Shown: positions 14,179-21,473, counted from the stretch's first letter. The stretch: 21,549 nt of DNA from an uncultured Clostridia bacterium (GCA_934278925.1 CAKQWJ010000029.1:1-21549), one strand, 5' to 3'. Made by a program: numbers and translations. Notes: a model not told the origin generated them from the sequence alone.

Positions 14179-16170
14179 ATGCAGCAGAAAAAAGAAACAA
14201 GAAGACCACTTATCGAACATTGGCAGGTAATTAAAGCCATGTTGGTCGTATACGACGTAGTATCAATTGCGGCAGCCTATTTCATCGCATTGTTGCTGCG
14301 GTTTGATTTTCATTATTCCGAAATTCCGTACGAATACCTTTCTCCGTATAAGAAGTATATCCCATTTTACATTACAATATGCATCATAATCTATGCCGGG
14401 ATGCGGCTCTATCGAAGCATTTGGCGATTTGCCAGCTACGATGAACTACTGCGGGTGGTGAAATCCACCGGACTTTGCATGCTGGTTCACGTGGCTTTTG
14501 CATTTGCGGCTCGTATGCCGATTTCATATTATTTGATGGGAATTACGCTTCAGTTCGGATTTACCATCGGTATTCGTTTTGCATATAGATTTATTCTTCT
14601 TTTGCGATCCGAGAAGTACAGAAAGAGTCACAAGGTAAAGAACGTAATGGTAATCGGCGCCGGGAAAAGCGGATCCATGGTAATCCGAGAGTTGAATACC
14701 ACCAAGCATATGAACGATGAGCCGCGTTGCGTTATCGATGACAATCCCAACAAGTGGGGGCGTTTTATCGATGGTGTCCTGGTATTTGGCGGCAGAGAGC
14801 GAATCCTGGAAGCGGTGAATAAGTTTAATATCGACAAAATCTACTTGGCAATGCCGTCCACATCTCCCCAAGTCCGGCGGGATATTCTGAACATTTGCAA
14901 GGAAACGGACTGCGAACTGAAGAGCCTTCCGGGAATCTATCAGATTGCCAACGGAGAAGTATCCCTATCGAAGATGCGCAACGTGGAAATCGAGGACTTG
15001 CTGGGCAGAGATCCCATTAAGGTCAATCTGGATGATATCTGCAGCTACATCGAGAAGAACGTAGTTCTCGTCACCGGCGGCGGCGGATCCATCGGATCGG
15101 AACTGTGCCGGCAGGTTGCCGCGCACAACCCGAAACAGCTGATTATTTTCGATGTATACGAGAATAATGCATACGATATTCAGCAGGAGCTGATTAAGAA
15201 ATATCCGGATTTGAACCTGGTAACTCTAATCGGTTCGGTTCGAGATAACAGAAGAATTTTTCAGGTGTTCGAGCAATATCACCCGAATATCGTATTCCAT
15301 GCGGCGGCTCACAAACACGTACCGCTGATGGAGGTCAGCCCGTGCGAAGCGATTAAAAACAATGTTATCGGTACCTACAATACCGCATTTGCGGCAATGA
15401 TTCATAATGCCGATAAATTTGTGCTGATCAGTACGGACAAAGCGGTAAACCCATGCAACATCATGGGCGCTACCAAGCGTCTGTGCGAGATGATTGTGCA
15501 GGCTTTTGATCACTTGGTAAAGACAGGAAAAGCGGATGAAGCACCGCAGCTGTTCTGCAATCCGATTCTCAAAAAATGGGCGTCTACACCGGAGAAGGAC
15601 GAACTGCTGCGCCGAAGCAAGACGGAATTCGTCGCAGTGCGGTTCGGAAACGTGCTGGGCAGCAACGGTTCTGTAATTCCGTTGTTCAAGAAGCAGATTC
15701 TTGCCGGCGGTCCGGTTACCGTCACCCATCCGGACATCATTCGTTATTTTATGACAATTCCGGAGGCGGTGAGCCTGGTGCTTCAGGCCGGATGTTACGC
15801 CCACGGCGGGGAAATCTTCGTGTTGGACATGGGCGAGCCGGTAAAAATAGATACGTTGGCACGCAATCTCATCCGTCTGTCCGGACTGAAACCGGATGTG
15901 GACATCAAAATAGAGTACACCGGGCTGCGTCCGGGAGAAAAGCTGTATGAAGAAAAGCTCATGGCAGAAGAAGGGCTGGAGAAGACGGACAACGAGCTGA
16001 TTCATATCGGAAAACCGATTCCTTTCGATGTGGAATGGATGCTGGATCAGTTGGAGCCGCTGATGGATGCAGCTTATAAGAATAAGGATTATATTCGCGA
16101 TTTGGTAGCAGATCTGGTAAGCACCTATCAGATTCCCGACAAGAATCGGATGGTAAAGGGTGCTCAGTAG
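14179..16170 (+). CDS. CapD/PglF-type nucleotide-sugar 4,6-dehydratase
   Basis: A 663-residue membrane-bound enzyme of the long FlaA1/CapD/WbpM family, which makes UDP-4-keto-6-deoxy sugars from UDP-GlcNAc. The N-terminal part has about four transmembrane helices (residues about 20-125). It is followed by a CoA-binding-like Rossmann domain with MVIGAGKSGS and then the catalytic SDR domain with LVTGGGGSIGSEL and the STDKAVNP...NIMGATKR block, where Met replaces the usual catalytic Tyr, as in WbpM/PglF. VRFGNVLGS and the GLRPGEKLYEE segment complete the substrate site. Between the GATKR helix and VRFGNVLGS there is a longer loop than usual, including the CNPILKKWASTPEKDELLRR segment. The start at 14179 uses GGGGGAG (14167-14172); a TTG at 14098 lacks support. 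It is the last gene of the operon. Confidence 0.9.
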   Translation: MQQKKETRRPLIEHWQVIKAMLVVYDVVSIAAAYFIALLLRFDFHYSEIPYEYLSPYKKYIPFYITICIIIYAGMRLYRSIWRFASYDELLRVVKSTGLCMLVHVAFAFAARMPISYYLMGITLQFGFTIGIRFAYRFILLLRSEKYRKSHKVKNVMVIGAGKSGSMVIRELNTTKHMNDEPRCVIDDNPNKWGRFIDGVLVFGGRERILEAVNKFNIDKIYLAMPSTSPQVRRDILNICKETDCELKSLPGIYQIANGEVSLSKMRNVEIEDLLGRDPIKVNLDDICSYIEKNVVLVTGGGGSIGSELCRQVAAHNPKQLIIFDVYENNAYDIQQELIKKYPDLNLVTLIGSVRDNRRIFQVFEQYHPNIVFHAAAHKHVPLMEVSPCEAIKNNVIGTYNTAFAAMIHNADKFVLISTDKAVNPCNIMGATKRLCEMIVQAFDHLVKTGKADEAPQLFCNPILKKWASTPEKDELLRRSKTEFVAVRFGNVLGSNGSVIPLFKKQILAGGPVTVTHPDIIRYFMTIPEAVSLVLQAGCYAHGGEIFVLDMGEPVKIDTLARNLIRLSGLKPDVDIKIEYTGLRPGEKLYEEKLMAEEGLEKTDNELIHIGKPIPFDVEWMLDQLEPLMDAAYKNKDYIRDLVADLVSTYQIPDKNRMVKGAQ

Positions 16171-16181
16171 GGTAAATACGA

Positions 16182-16210
16182 ACCGGCATGGAAGCGAATT
16201 CCATGCCGGT
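16182..16210 (+). terminator. Terminator of the polysaccharide operon
   Basis: ACCGGCATGGAA (16182-16193) pairs perfectly with 16199-16210 around GCGAA. The tail AATTTGTTG is only moderately T-rich, but the stem is strong and sits 11 bp after the last stop codon. Confidence 0.7.
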
Positions 16211-16327
16211 AATTTGTTGAGGAAGAAATGATTTTCGAGCATAAAAAAAGAGACTTTGTTCATTTTCACGAATAAGCCTCACAACACTCTTATTATACCA
16301 CTAAAAAAAATTAAAATTAAGACTGTT

Positions 16328-16355
16328 TTTAAAATTCTTTCCGCGCTATTATATA
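16328..16355 (+). promoter_or_regulatory. Possible promoter of the pseudoknot RNA
   Basis: TTTAAA (16328-16333), 16 bp, TATATA (16350-16355) is a weak sigma-A-like pair. It would start transcription near 16362, a few bases before the first structured element (GAAGTC at 16369). The region is A+T-rich, so this may be chance. Confidence 0.35.
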
Positions 16356-16368
16356 GACAACAAAAGAA

Positions 16369-16435
16369 GAAGTCCAAAGAACCAAGCGACAAACCTAACG
16401 GTTTTGGATATAGAAGGGTGTATCTGAAAGACTTC
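16369..16435 (+). other. 5' domain of the candidate RNA
   Basis: GAAGTC (16369-16374) and GACTTC (16430-16435) are perfectly complementary. Alternatively or in addition, CCAA and AACC (16374-16383, 2-nt bulge) pair with GGTTTTGG (16400-16407). A GAACCAA sequence (16379-16385) resembles the GACCAA box. This part lacks a pseudoknot of the later type. Confidence 0.45.
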
Positions 16436-16441
16436 GGAATC

Positions 16442-16497
16442 GGAGGAAAGACCAATGGGTAAGTTCGAAGGATAGCTGATCCGAAACAGCAAATTTA
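16442..16497 (+). other. Pseudoknot unit A
   Basis: Box GGAGG (16442-16446), GACCAA (16450-16455). Stem 1: 16470-16473 with 16479-16482. Stem 2: GCTG 16475-16478 with CAGC 16487-16490. Linker GAAA. An outer stem TAAGTT (16460-16465) with AATTTA (16492-16497) may enclose it (one G-U pair). An ATG directly after the box opens a 6-codon ORF. Confidence 0.65.
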
Positions 16498-16504
16498 GTC
16501 GAAA

Positions 16505-16568
16505 GGAGGTTGGACCAAAGGAAGAGTTTAGCAGACAGGCTGGTCTGAAATAAAGCCAATAAGCTTTC
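16505..16568 (+). other. Pseudoknot unit B
   Basis: Box GGAGG (16505-16509), GACCAA (16513-16518). Stem 1: CAGAC 16532-16536 with GTCTG 16543-16547. Stem 2: GGCT 16538-16541 with AGCC 16554-16557. A-rich linker 16548-16553. Outer stem: 16521-16530 with 16560-16568 (nine pairs, one bulge, two G-U). Confidence 0.65.
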
Positions 16569-16594
16569 ATTAAAAATTCGGGGAAGCAGAAAGT

Positions 16595-16651
16595 GGAGGT
16601 AAGACCAAAAGTAGATTAGAAAACGGTAACTGACCTACAACAGTAATCTAT
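16595..16651 (+). other. Pseudoknot unit C
   Basis: Box GGAGG (16595-16599), GACCAA (16603-16608). Stem 1: GGT 16625-16627 with ACC 16633-16635. Stem 2: ACTG 16629-16632 with CAGT 16641-16644. Outer stem: TAGATTA (16612-16618) is exactly complementary to TAATCTA (16644-16650); the two share base 16644, so one end must open. Confidence 0.6.
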
Positions 16652-16656
16652 TACAA

Positions 16657-16707
16657 GGAGGACGGACCAACACACAGTCTTAGCAGATAGCTGATCTGAA
16701 ACACAGC
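16657..16707 (+). other. Pseudoknot unit D
   Basis: Box GGAGG (16657-16661), GACCAA (16665-16670). Stem 1: CAGAT 16684-16688 with ATCTG 16694-16698. Stem 2: GCTG 16690-16693 with CAGC 16704-16707. Linker AAACA. No clear outer stem; a small GCC-AAC-GGC hairpin (16713-16721) follows. Confidence 0.65.
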
Positions 16708-16899
16708 AAATAGCCAACGGCAGAGAGTAGAGGTAAGACCAATGGGTAACGTTAATGAAGGTATCCGGAAGTAAAAAACCGTAAGTTGTGGCTGACTAAG
16801 CTAAAGTTGAACGAACAATTAGATTGAAGACGGAAGTGAATTTCAGGATATCAAAAGAAAGAAGTGGAAAAGTTAATGAATATGAAAGAAGAGTGCTAG

Positions 16900-16933
16900 G
16901 AGCCAGGTGAAATGAGGATATGTCACCTGGCTC
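16900..16933 (+). terminator. Hairpin at the 3' end of the candidate RNA
   Basis: GAGCCAGGTGA (16900-16910) pairs perfectly with 16923-16933 around 12 nt. The tail TTGTGGTGTTTG has few Ts. It lies 12 bp from the end of the convergent reductase gene and could serve as the 3' boundary on either strand. Confidence 0.6.
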
Positions 16934-16945
16934 TTGTGGTGTTTG

Positions 16946-17914
16946 CTATAAGAAAATAATGGCTCGCACCGGGCATACCGGCGCACAATAGCCGCAATGA
17001 ACGCATTTCGTCGAATCGATTTCTGCAAGCCCGTTCTCATTCCAGAAAATTGCTTCACTGACGCAGCGATTTTTGCAGGTGCCGCAGCCCTCGCAGTCAG
17101 ACTGGTCTACCATCAATCGCTTATTCGAAACATCCGGTTGATAGTCCGCTGAAAGGCGCCCGCTAAAGAATTCCACCGCCCGGTCTACCTGATCGTTATC
17201 GGCCATGCCAATCATCACCGACGTGTTACCGGAGATTCCGGCGGCATATTCCAGACAACTTCGGTAATCGTGAATCAAATTCCCGCCGCCAAAGGCCTTC
17301 ATGGTAAAAATACCTTTTCCTGCATCCGCACATTTCCGTATTGCCGCTTCCATCTCCTCTCGGGTTCCCGGTTCCGAACCTTTTCGAATGCCCATTCCAT
17401 CTCGATTAATCAGCGTAAATACCACATCACATTCCGGAATATCGGCCATTTCCGAACAGGCATCCACGTGATGGGTGGAGATGCCGATTGCTTTTATCAT
17501 GCCTTTGGTTTTCAAATCACAGAGCGCCCGCCATGCATCCTTCCTTGCATAGAAATCCTCCGTTCCACGGACTTCATGAAGAATGAAAAGATCGACTGCA
17601 TCTATATCCAATTGTTCCAGGCATTCCAGAACGGCCACTTTCGTTTCAGCATATCCTTCTTCTAAAGTTTTACTGCATATGACCGGGAAGTCCAGATTCC
17701 TTCGGCGGATTTCATCCAGTGCCGGCCGGAGGTACCGATAGGTATCGTAGTACTGTGCGGTATCCAGGAAATTAATGCCCTGTTCTACCGCGTGTACAAT
17801 CACCCGGGAACCGGCTTCGATATCTAGATTTTTCTGGGAAAACCCCATCGTCAGGGTGCCCATTCCTACGGGCGTGACGGAAATCCCCGTCCGGCCCAAT
17901 ATTTTTTTTACCAT
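16946..17914 (-). CDS. Aldo/keto reductase with C-terminal 2[4Fe-4S] ferredoxin domain
   Basis: A 322-residue fusion on the minus strand. The first ~240 residues are an aldo/keto reductase TIM barrel: LGRTGISVTPVGMGT at the start, the catalytic Asp and Tyr in FLDTAQYYD (about 49-57), Lys in CSKT (about 80-83) and His in FILHEV (about 109-114). The C terminus carries two ferredoxin cluster motifs, CEGCGTCKNRC and CVHCGYCAPVCP. Such fusions are common in anaerobes and are thought to link ferredoxin to carbonyl or redox chemistry; the substrate is unknown. AAGGTGA just upstream of the ATG and an extended -10 (TGCTATAAT, minus strand, 17948-17956) support the start. It is convergent with the candidate RNA and divergent from the secreted protein. 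Confidence 0.92.
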   Translation of the reverse strand: MVKKILGRTGISVTPVGMGTLTMGFSQKNLDIEAGSRVIVHAVEQGINFLDTAQYYDTYRYLRPALDEIRRRNLDFPVICSKTLEEGYAETKVAVLECLEQLDIDAVDLFILHEVRGTEDFYARKDAWRALCDLKTKGMIKAIGISTHHVDACSEMADIPECDVVFTLINRDGMGIRKGSEPGTREEMEAAIRKCADAGKGIFTMKAFGGGNLIHDYRSCLEYAAGISGNTSVMIGMADNDQVDRAVEFFSGRLSADYQPDVSNKRLMVDQSDCEGCGTCKNRCVSEAIFWNENGLAEIDSTKCVHCGYCAPVCPVRAIIFL

Positions 17915-17947
17915 AAATTCTCACCTTCTGAATGTAATAACCTTAGT

Positions 17948-17956
17948 ATTATAGCA
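17948..17956 (-). promoter_or_regulatory. Extended -10 promoter of the aldo/keto reductase
   Basis: The minus strand reads TGCTATAAT (17956 down to 17948), an extended -10 element. No good -35 is seen 16-18 bp further, which such promoters can do without. It lies 34 bp before the start codon. Confidence 0.55.
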
Positions 17957-18027
17957 TGAAATAGAAAATCCGGGGAATGATATTGAAAAACACAGATTTT
18001 TCGTGGGTGTAATATAGGTTTCATCTA

Positions 18028-18057
18028 TTGGTAAAGGAATGCTATTTTCGCTATATT
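18028..18057 (+). promoter_or_regulatory. Putative promoter of the secreted protein gene
   Basis: TTGGTA (18028-18033), 18 bp, TATATT (18052-18057). The spacing and hexamers are acceptable but the region is A+T-rich. Transcription would begin about 40 nt before the ATG at 18104. Confidence 0.5.
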
Positions 18058-18103
18058 GAAATAAAATGATGTTTTTTTTGAGATTCGGAAGGAGATGGAC
18101 GAG

Positions 18104-19936
18104 ATGATAAGAGGGGAAGGAACAGGCTCCAAAAGGCGGAGCGTGGGGCGAATTGCCCTGCTGGCGGTAATGCTGGTGGGAATGCTGGGCACCACGGCTT
18201 TCGGAGCGTCCGCCGTTAAGAAATACCACGAGATTCCGGCGTACCAGATGCGGGATGTGTATTCCCAGAAGCAGGTGGAAATCGGACCGATTGATGTTCG
18301 GGATGGCGAGAAGATGTACAGTGAGTCGAATGTGAAAGACGATGTCACTTTTACGATTTATAACAGCACCCTTCAGCAAATAGATCGGGTGGTGACCACG
18401 AAAGACGGAAAACTTCCGGAGCTGACTTTAACGGAGGATTTCAATTACATTTTCATGGTGCTGGATAATGGAAGCGAACGGAGCAAACGTCGAATGAACC
18501 GCTGCTATGTTTGGGTTCATGACGGCAAGATGCTGAATATTAAGAGTTACGAAAAGAATTTGGCACAATGGAAGAAAGATCATCCAAAAGGTGAGGTGAC
18601 CGACAAGGTGCGCGTGAGTTGTTACGATGAAATTAAGAATTTCAAGGTATACAACAAAGGCTTTGACGAAGATACCAGCCGCCTAGATGCAAACAAAAAT
18701 GCACCGAAGGAAACGCAGAGTCTGGGAAATATTTTTGTGTATTACAAAGGAAAGCCGGTAGGTGAAGGCGTGAATATTATTTTCACCAGCGACCGGGAGA
18801 CCGTCGAAGCGAAAACGGATGTGAACGGAAAGGTGCATCCGGTGCTGCTGGAGGACGTGAACTACATGGTTTCCACCGACGACTCCAGATATGATATTGA
18901 TCCGTTCCCTATCGCTGCAAAAGATAAGAGTGAATATGATCTAGGACGATATTTCTACGACCACTCCACCTGTCACCGAGTGGGATTGAGATATGAGGCG
19001 CCGGATGAAAAAGGCAAGATTCAAACCGTATCTGATGAACCGATTACGCTCCTGGAGAAGGGGCAGGCGCACAAGCACGACACACCGCTCACAAGCACTT
19101 CCGGCAACGTGACGGTAGAAGGCATGCAGTTCAAGGATATCGTACTCCTGGACCGGAAGGTGAATATGGACATTCCGGAACTGGGTGAAAAGGATTACCG
19201 GGTGATGGATATTACCACCGTAAATCCGCACCGGGGCGAGATTTGCAAGCTGGCCAGCGGAGATTTTACGGTAACGACTTCGTCATTTGGTCGAACCGTG
19301 GACAACGTCTATCGCCTGGACGAAAACGGCGCACTGCAGAAATGCGATTTCGAGCAGAAGAACGGCAAGGTTCGCTTCCATGTAAACGCTCTGCCGGCGG
19401 AATCGGTAGTTCTGGAATATTCCAACGATATCAATCCGGTGCTGAAGCTGTCTGCCACCGCATACACATACAACGGAAAAGTCCGGAAGCCGAGCGTTAC
19501 GGTGAAAGCAGTCGAGAAGACGTTCTCCGGATCCGAGTTCGCCGTGAAGTATTCCGGCGGCTGCAAGAACGTGGGCATATACAGCGTGACGGTTACCATG
19601 AAGGGCAAATATACGGGCAAGAAGACCGTTTCCTTCCGCATCAACCCAAAGGGTGCGGCGATTCAGAAGCTGACAAAGGGAAGAAAGCAGATGAAGGTGA
19701 CCTGGAAGGCGCAGAAAACTCAGGTGAGTGGATATCGGATTCAGTACAGCACTTCTTCCAAATTTAAGAAAGATACTCACATCAAGACGGTGAAGAGTTA
19801 TAAGACGAAGTCGCTCAAGGTAAAAAAATTAAAGGCGAAGAAGAAGTATTACGTTCGGATTCAAACCTATAAGACGGTGGGCGGAAGCAAATACTATTCC
19901 GGCTGGTCCAAAGCGAAGAGCGTAAAAACGAAATAA
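18104..19936 (+). CDS. Large secreted protein with Ig-like (MBG) and fibronectin type III-like modules
   Basis: A 610-residue exported protein. ATG 18104 is favoured over ATG 18095 because GGAAGGAG (18087-18094) is then 9 bases away, while the upstream ATG would abut it. The N terminus is basic (GSKRRSVGR) followed by a hydrophobic core and an AFGASA cleavage region near residue 35. The central ~380 residues are not recognised and have beta-rich repeats such as KDDVTFTIYNSTLQQ and KPVGEGVNIIFTS. The C terminus has an MBG-like module (SATAYTYNGKVRKPSVTVKAV...YSVTVTMKGKYTGKKTV). A fibronectin type III-like module follows (KQMKVTWKAQKTQVSGYRIQYSTS...YYVRIQTYKTV...YYSGWSKAKSVKTK). This tail is typical of surface proteins of gut Clostridia. 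No sortase motif is visible. The C terminus is lysine-rich, like the 188-residue protein. Confidence 0.85.
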   Translation: MIRGEGTGSKRRSVGRIALLAVMLVGMLGTTAFGASAVKKYHEIPAYQMRDVYSQKQVEIGPIDVRDGEKMYSESNVKDDVTFTIYNSTLQQIDRVVTTKDGKLPELTLTEDFNYIFMVLDNGSERSKRRMNRCYVWVHDGKMLNIKSYEKNLAQWKKDHPKGEVTDKVRVSCYDEIKNFKVYNKGFDEDTSRLDANKNAPKETQSLGNIFVYYKGKPVGEGVNIIFTSDRETVEAKTDVNGKVHPVLLEDVNYMVSTDDSRYDIDPFPIAAKDKSEYDLGRYFYDHSTCHRVGLRYEAPDEKGKIQTVSDEPITLLEKGQAHKHDTPLTSTSGNVTVEGMQFKDIVLLDRKVNMDIPELGEKDYRVMDITTVNPHRGEICKLASGDFTVTTSSFGRTVDNVYRLDENGALQKCDFEQKNGKVRFHVNALPAESVVLEYSNDINPVLKLSATAYTYNGKVRKPSVTVKAVEKTFSGSEFAVKYSGGCKNVGIYSVTVTMKGKYTGKKTVSFRINPKGAAIQKLTKGRKQMKVTWKAQKTQVSGYRIQYSTSSKFKKDTHIKTVKSYKTKSLKVKKLKAKKKYYVRIQTYKTVGGSKYYSGWSKAKSVKTK

Positions 19937-19948
19937 ATTGAGTGTATG

Positions 19949-19979
19949 GAGGCGGTTTCCAAGACGGGACCGCCTCTTT
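19949..19979 (+). terminator. Intrinsic terminator after the secreted protein gene
   Basis: GAGGCGGTTTC (19949-19959) pairs with 19966-19976 over 11 bp (two G-U) around a 6-nt loop, followed by TTTATG. It lies 12 bp after the stop codon. Confidence 0.8.
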
Positions 19980-20023
19980 ATGTGACTTTCTTTTTCTGCA
20001 TGTAATAGGCTAAATATGCGTTA

Positions 20024-20069
20024 TTGTAGCAATTACTTCGATATGATAAAATAGTAACGTATCTATAAT
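20024..20069 (+). promoter_or_regulatory. Promoter region of the CoA-transferase gene
   Basis: Two overlapping candidates exist: TTGTAG (20024-20029), 17 bp, TAAAAT (20047-20052), and a consensus TATAAT (20064-20069) with a weak -35. If the second is used, the ATG at 20068 lies inside the -10 box and cannot be translated, which supports the GTG start at 20095. Confidence 0.5.
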
Positions 20070-20094
20070 GGGATTCAGAGAAAGAGGAGGAGAC

Positions 20095-21435
20095 GTGAAA
20101 GATTACATCAAAGAATACAATGAGAAGCTCACCACCCCGGAAGAGGCGGTGAAGGTGATTAAAAGCGGCGACTGGGTGGATTACGGATGTCTGCATGCGT
20201 ATCCGGCGCTTTTGGACCGGGCACTGGCGGACCGCAAAGAGGAGCTGGAAGATGTGAAGGTGCGAAGCCTGCTGATGCACGGCCCACTTCACATTGTGGA
20301 AGAAGACCCGAATCAGGAGCATTTTACGTACAATTCGTGGCACATGGTTAAATTCGAACGGAACCTGTGCGACCGTGGCCTGTGTTATTTTATCCCGATG
20401 CTGTTCCGTAATCTGCCGGGATACTACCGCCGTTTTCTGGACGTTGATGTGGCCATGATGGCGGTCACGCCGATGGATGAAGAAGGGTATTTCAATTTCT
20501 CCGTAAACAACGCAACAGCTCGTGCCGTGCTGGATACGGCGAAAGTAATCATCCTGGAGATTAACGATAAGCTGCCGAGACTGTTCGGAAAAGAGAATAA
20601 GGTGCATATTTCGGAAGTGGATGCCATTGTGGAAGGCAATCATCCGGATATGTTTGAGATTCCATCGGCTTCCGGCAGTGAAATCGATGAGCTGATTGCC
20701 AATCAGATTGTTTTACAGATGGAGGACGGTGCCTGTGTACAGCTGGGTGTGGGCGGTATGCCGGATTTGATAGGAAAGAAAATTGCCGAATCGGATTTGA
20801 AGAATCTGGGCGTTCACTCAGAACTGATTGTAAATGCCAACCTGGATATGTATAAAGCGGGTAAAATCACCAATTCCAACAAGACCGGCGAGATGAAGGG
20901 AAAGACCGTCGGCGGACTGGTGTACGGAACAAAGGAGCTGGTGGAATGGACGGCGGAGAACCCGGATGTGATGATCTGCCCGATGGACTACGTGAACGAT
21001 GTGAATATCATCCGAAGCATCGATAAGTTCACCTCTATCAACAGTTGCGTCGGGGTGGACCTGTTCGGCCAGATTAGTTCGGAGTCCGCAGGAACGCGTC
21101 ATATCAGCGGAACCGGCGGACAATTGGATTTCCTTACCGGAGCCTACGATAACCCGACGGGAAAGAGTTTTATCTGTATGCCGTCTTCCCGCGTGGATCG
21201 AAAGGGTGTGCGCCATTCCAATGTGCATGCCACGTTCCACGGGGATATCATTACGGATCCGAGAAGCCAGAGCTATCAGTTGGTGACAGAATACGGAATG
21301 GTGAACCTTGCCGGACGTTCCACTTGGGAGCGGGCCGAAATGCTGATTAGTGTTGCTCACCCGGATTTCCGGGAGGAATTGATTCAGTCCGCGGAAGAAA
21401 TGAAAATCTGGCGGCGAAGCAATAAGCTGAAGTAG
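20095..21435 (+). CDS. Acetyl-CoA hydrolase/transferase family CoA-transferase
   Basis: A 446-residue class I CoA-transferase of the type used for butyryl-CoA:acetate or 4-hydroxybutyryl-CoA:acetate exchange, which lets fermenters release an acid and regain acetyl-CoA. The predicted catalytic glutamate is E243 in LGVHSEL, near the position of the known active-site Glu of 4-hydroxybutyrate CoA-transferase. QLGVGGMPD just upstream is the family's glycine-rich CoA-binding motif, and SGTGGQLDFL near residues 340-349 is the C-terminal domain signature. At SINSCVGVDLFGQ the common Glu after the Ala/Cys is replaced by Gly. A GTG start at 20095 after AGGAGG (20085-20090) is chosen; it gives the usual family N terminus. 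The acyl substrate cannot be decided from sequence. Confidence 0.88.
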   Translation: MKDYIKEYNEKLTTPEEAVKVIKSGDWVDYGCLHAYPALLDRALADRKEELEDVKVRSLLMHGPLHIVEEDPNQEHFTYNSWHMVKFERNLCDRGLCYFIPMLFRNLPGYYRRFLDVDVAMMAVTPMDEEGYFNFSVNNATARAVLDTAKVIILEINDKLPRLFGKENKVHISEVDAIVEGNHPDMFEIPSASGSEIDELIANQIVLQMEDGACVQLGVGGMPDLIGKKIAESDLKNLGVHSELIVNANLDMYKAGKITNSNKTGEMKGKTVGGLVYGTKELVEWTAENPDVMICPMDYVNDVNIIRSIDKFTSINSCVGVDLFGQISSESAGTRHISGTGGQLDFLTGAYDNPTGKSFICMPSSRVDRKGVRHSNVHATFHGDIITDPRSQSYQLVTEYGMVNLAGRSTWERAEMLISVAHPDFREELIQSAEEMKIWRRSNKLK

Positions 21436-21473
21436 TGGAGGAGCAGCAGTTCCTTAATAAAGCATAAAAAAGA

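Larger units (their letters stand above)
16362..16940 (+). ncRNA. Candidate structured RNA: tandem H-type pseudoknots with GGAGG-N3-GACCAA boxes
   Basis: This stretch has no plausible protein gene but shows five boxes of GGAGG-N3-GACCAA (16442, 16505, 16595, 16657 and, as AGAGG, 16729). Four boxes are followed by a compact pseudoknot: stem 1, a single A, a 4-bp stem 2 strand in the loop, stem 1 return, a short A-rich linker, stem 2 return. Stem 1 is GGAT/ATCC, CAGAC/GTCTG, GGT/ACC and CAGAT/ATCTG. Stem 2 is GCTG/CAGC, GGCT/AGCC, ACTG/CAGT and GCTG/CAGC. Sequence changes on one side are matched on the other, which is strong internal evidence for the fold. A 5' domain is closed by GAAGTC/GACTTC (16369-16374/16430-16435). 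A perfect hairpin at 16900-16933 may end the transcript. The strand is inferred from the A-rich linkers and the flanking signals. No known family is recognised, and the function is unknown. Confidence 0.7.

Noticed and set aside
15226..16269. 347-codon minus-strand ORF over the dehydratase
   Set aside because: Opposite-frame shadow of the CapD-like gene, whose motifs are unambiguous.
16256..16462. 68-codon plus-strand ORF in the RNA region
   Set aside because: No ribosome binding site, low-complexity lysine-rich product, and it runs through the structured 5' domain and the first box.
16440..16810. Type III toxin-antitoxin (ToxI-like) RNA array
   Set aside because: The pseudoknot array invites this, but the copies are not near-identical short repeats and no ToxN-like toxin gene lies downstream on the same strand.
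16440..16810. CRISPR array
   Set aside because: Repeated boxes are only 14 bp, interrupted and variable, spacing is irregular (62-90 bp), and no cas genes are present.
21050..21110. Loss of the catalytic glutamate in the CoA-transferase (SCVGVDLFG)
   Set aside because: The Glu in that motif is not the nucleophile; the expected catalytic Glu is E243 in GVHSEL, which is present.
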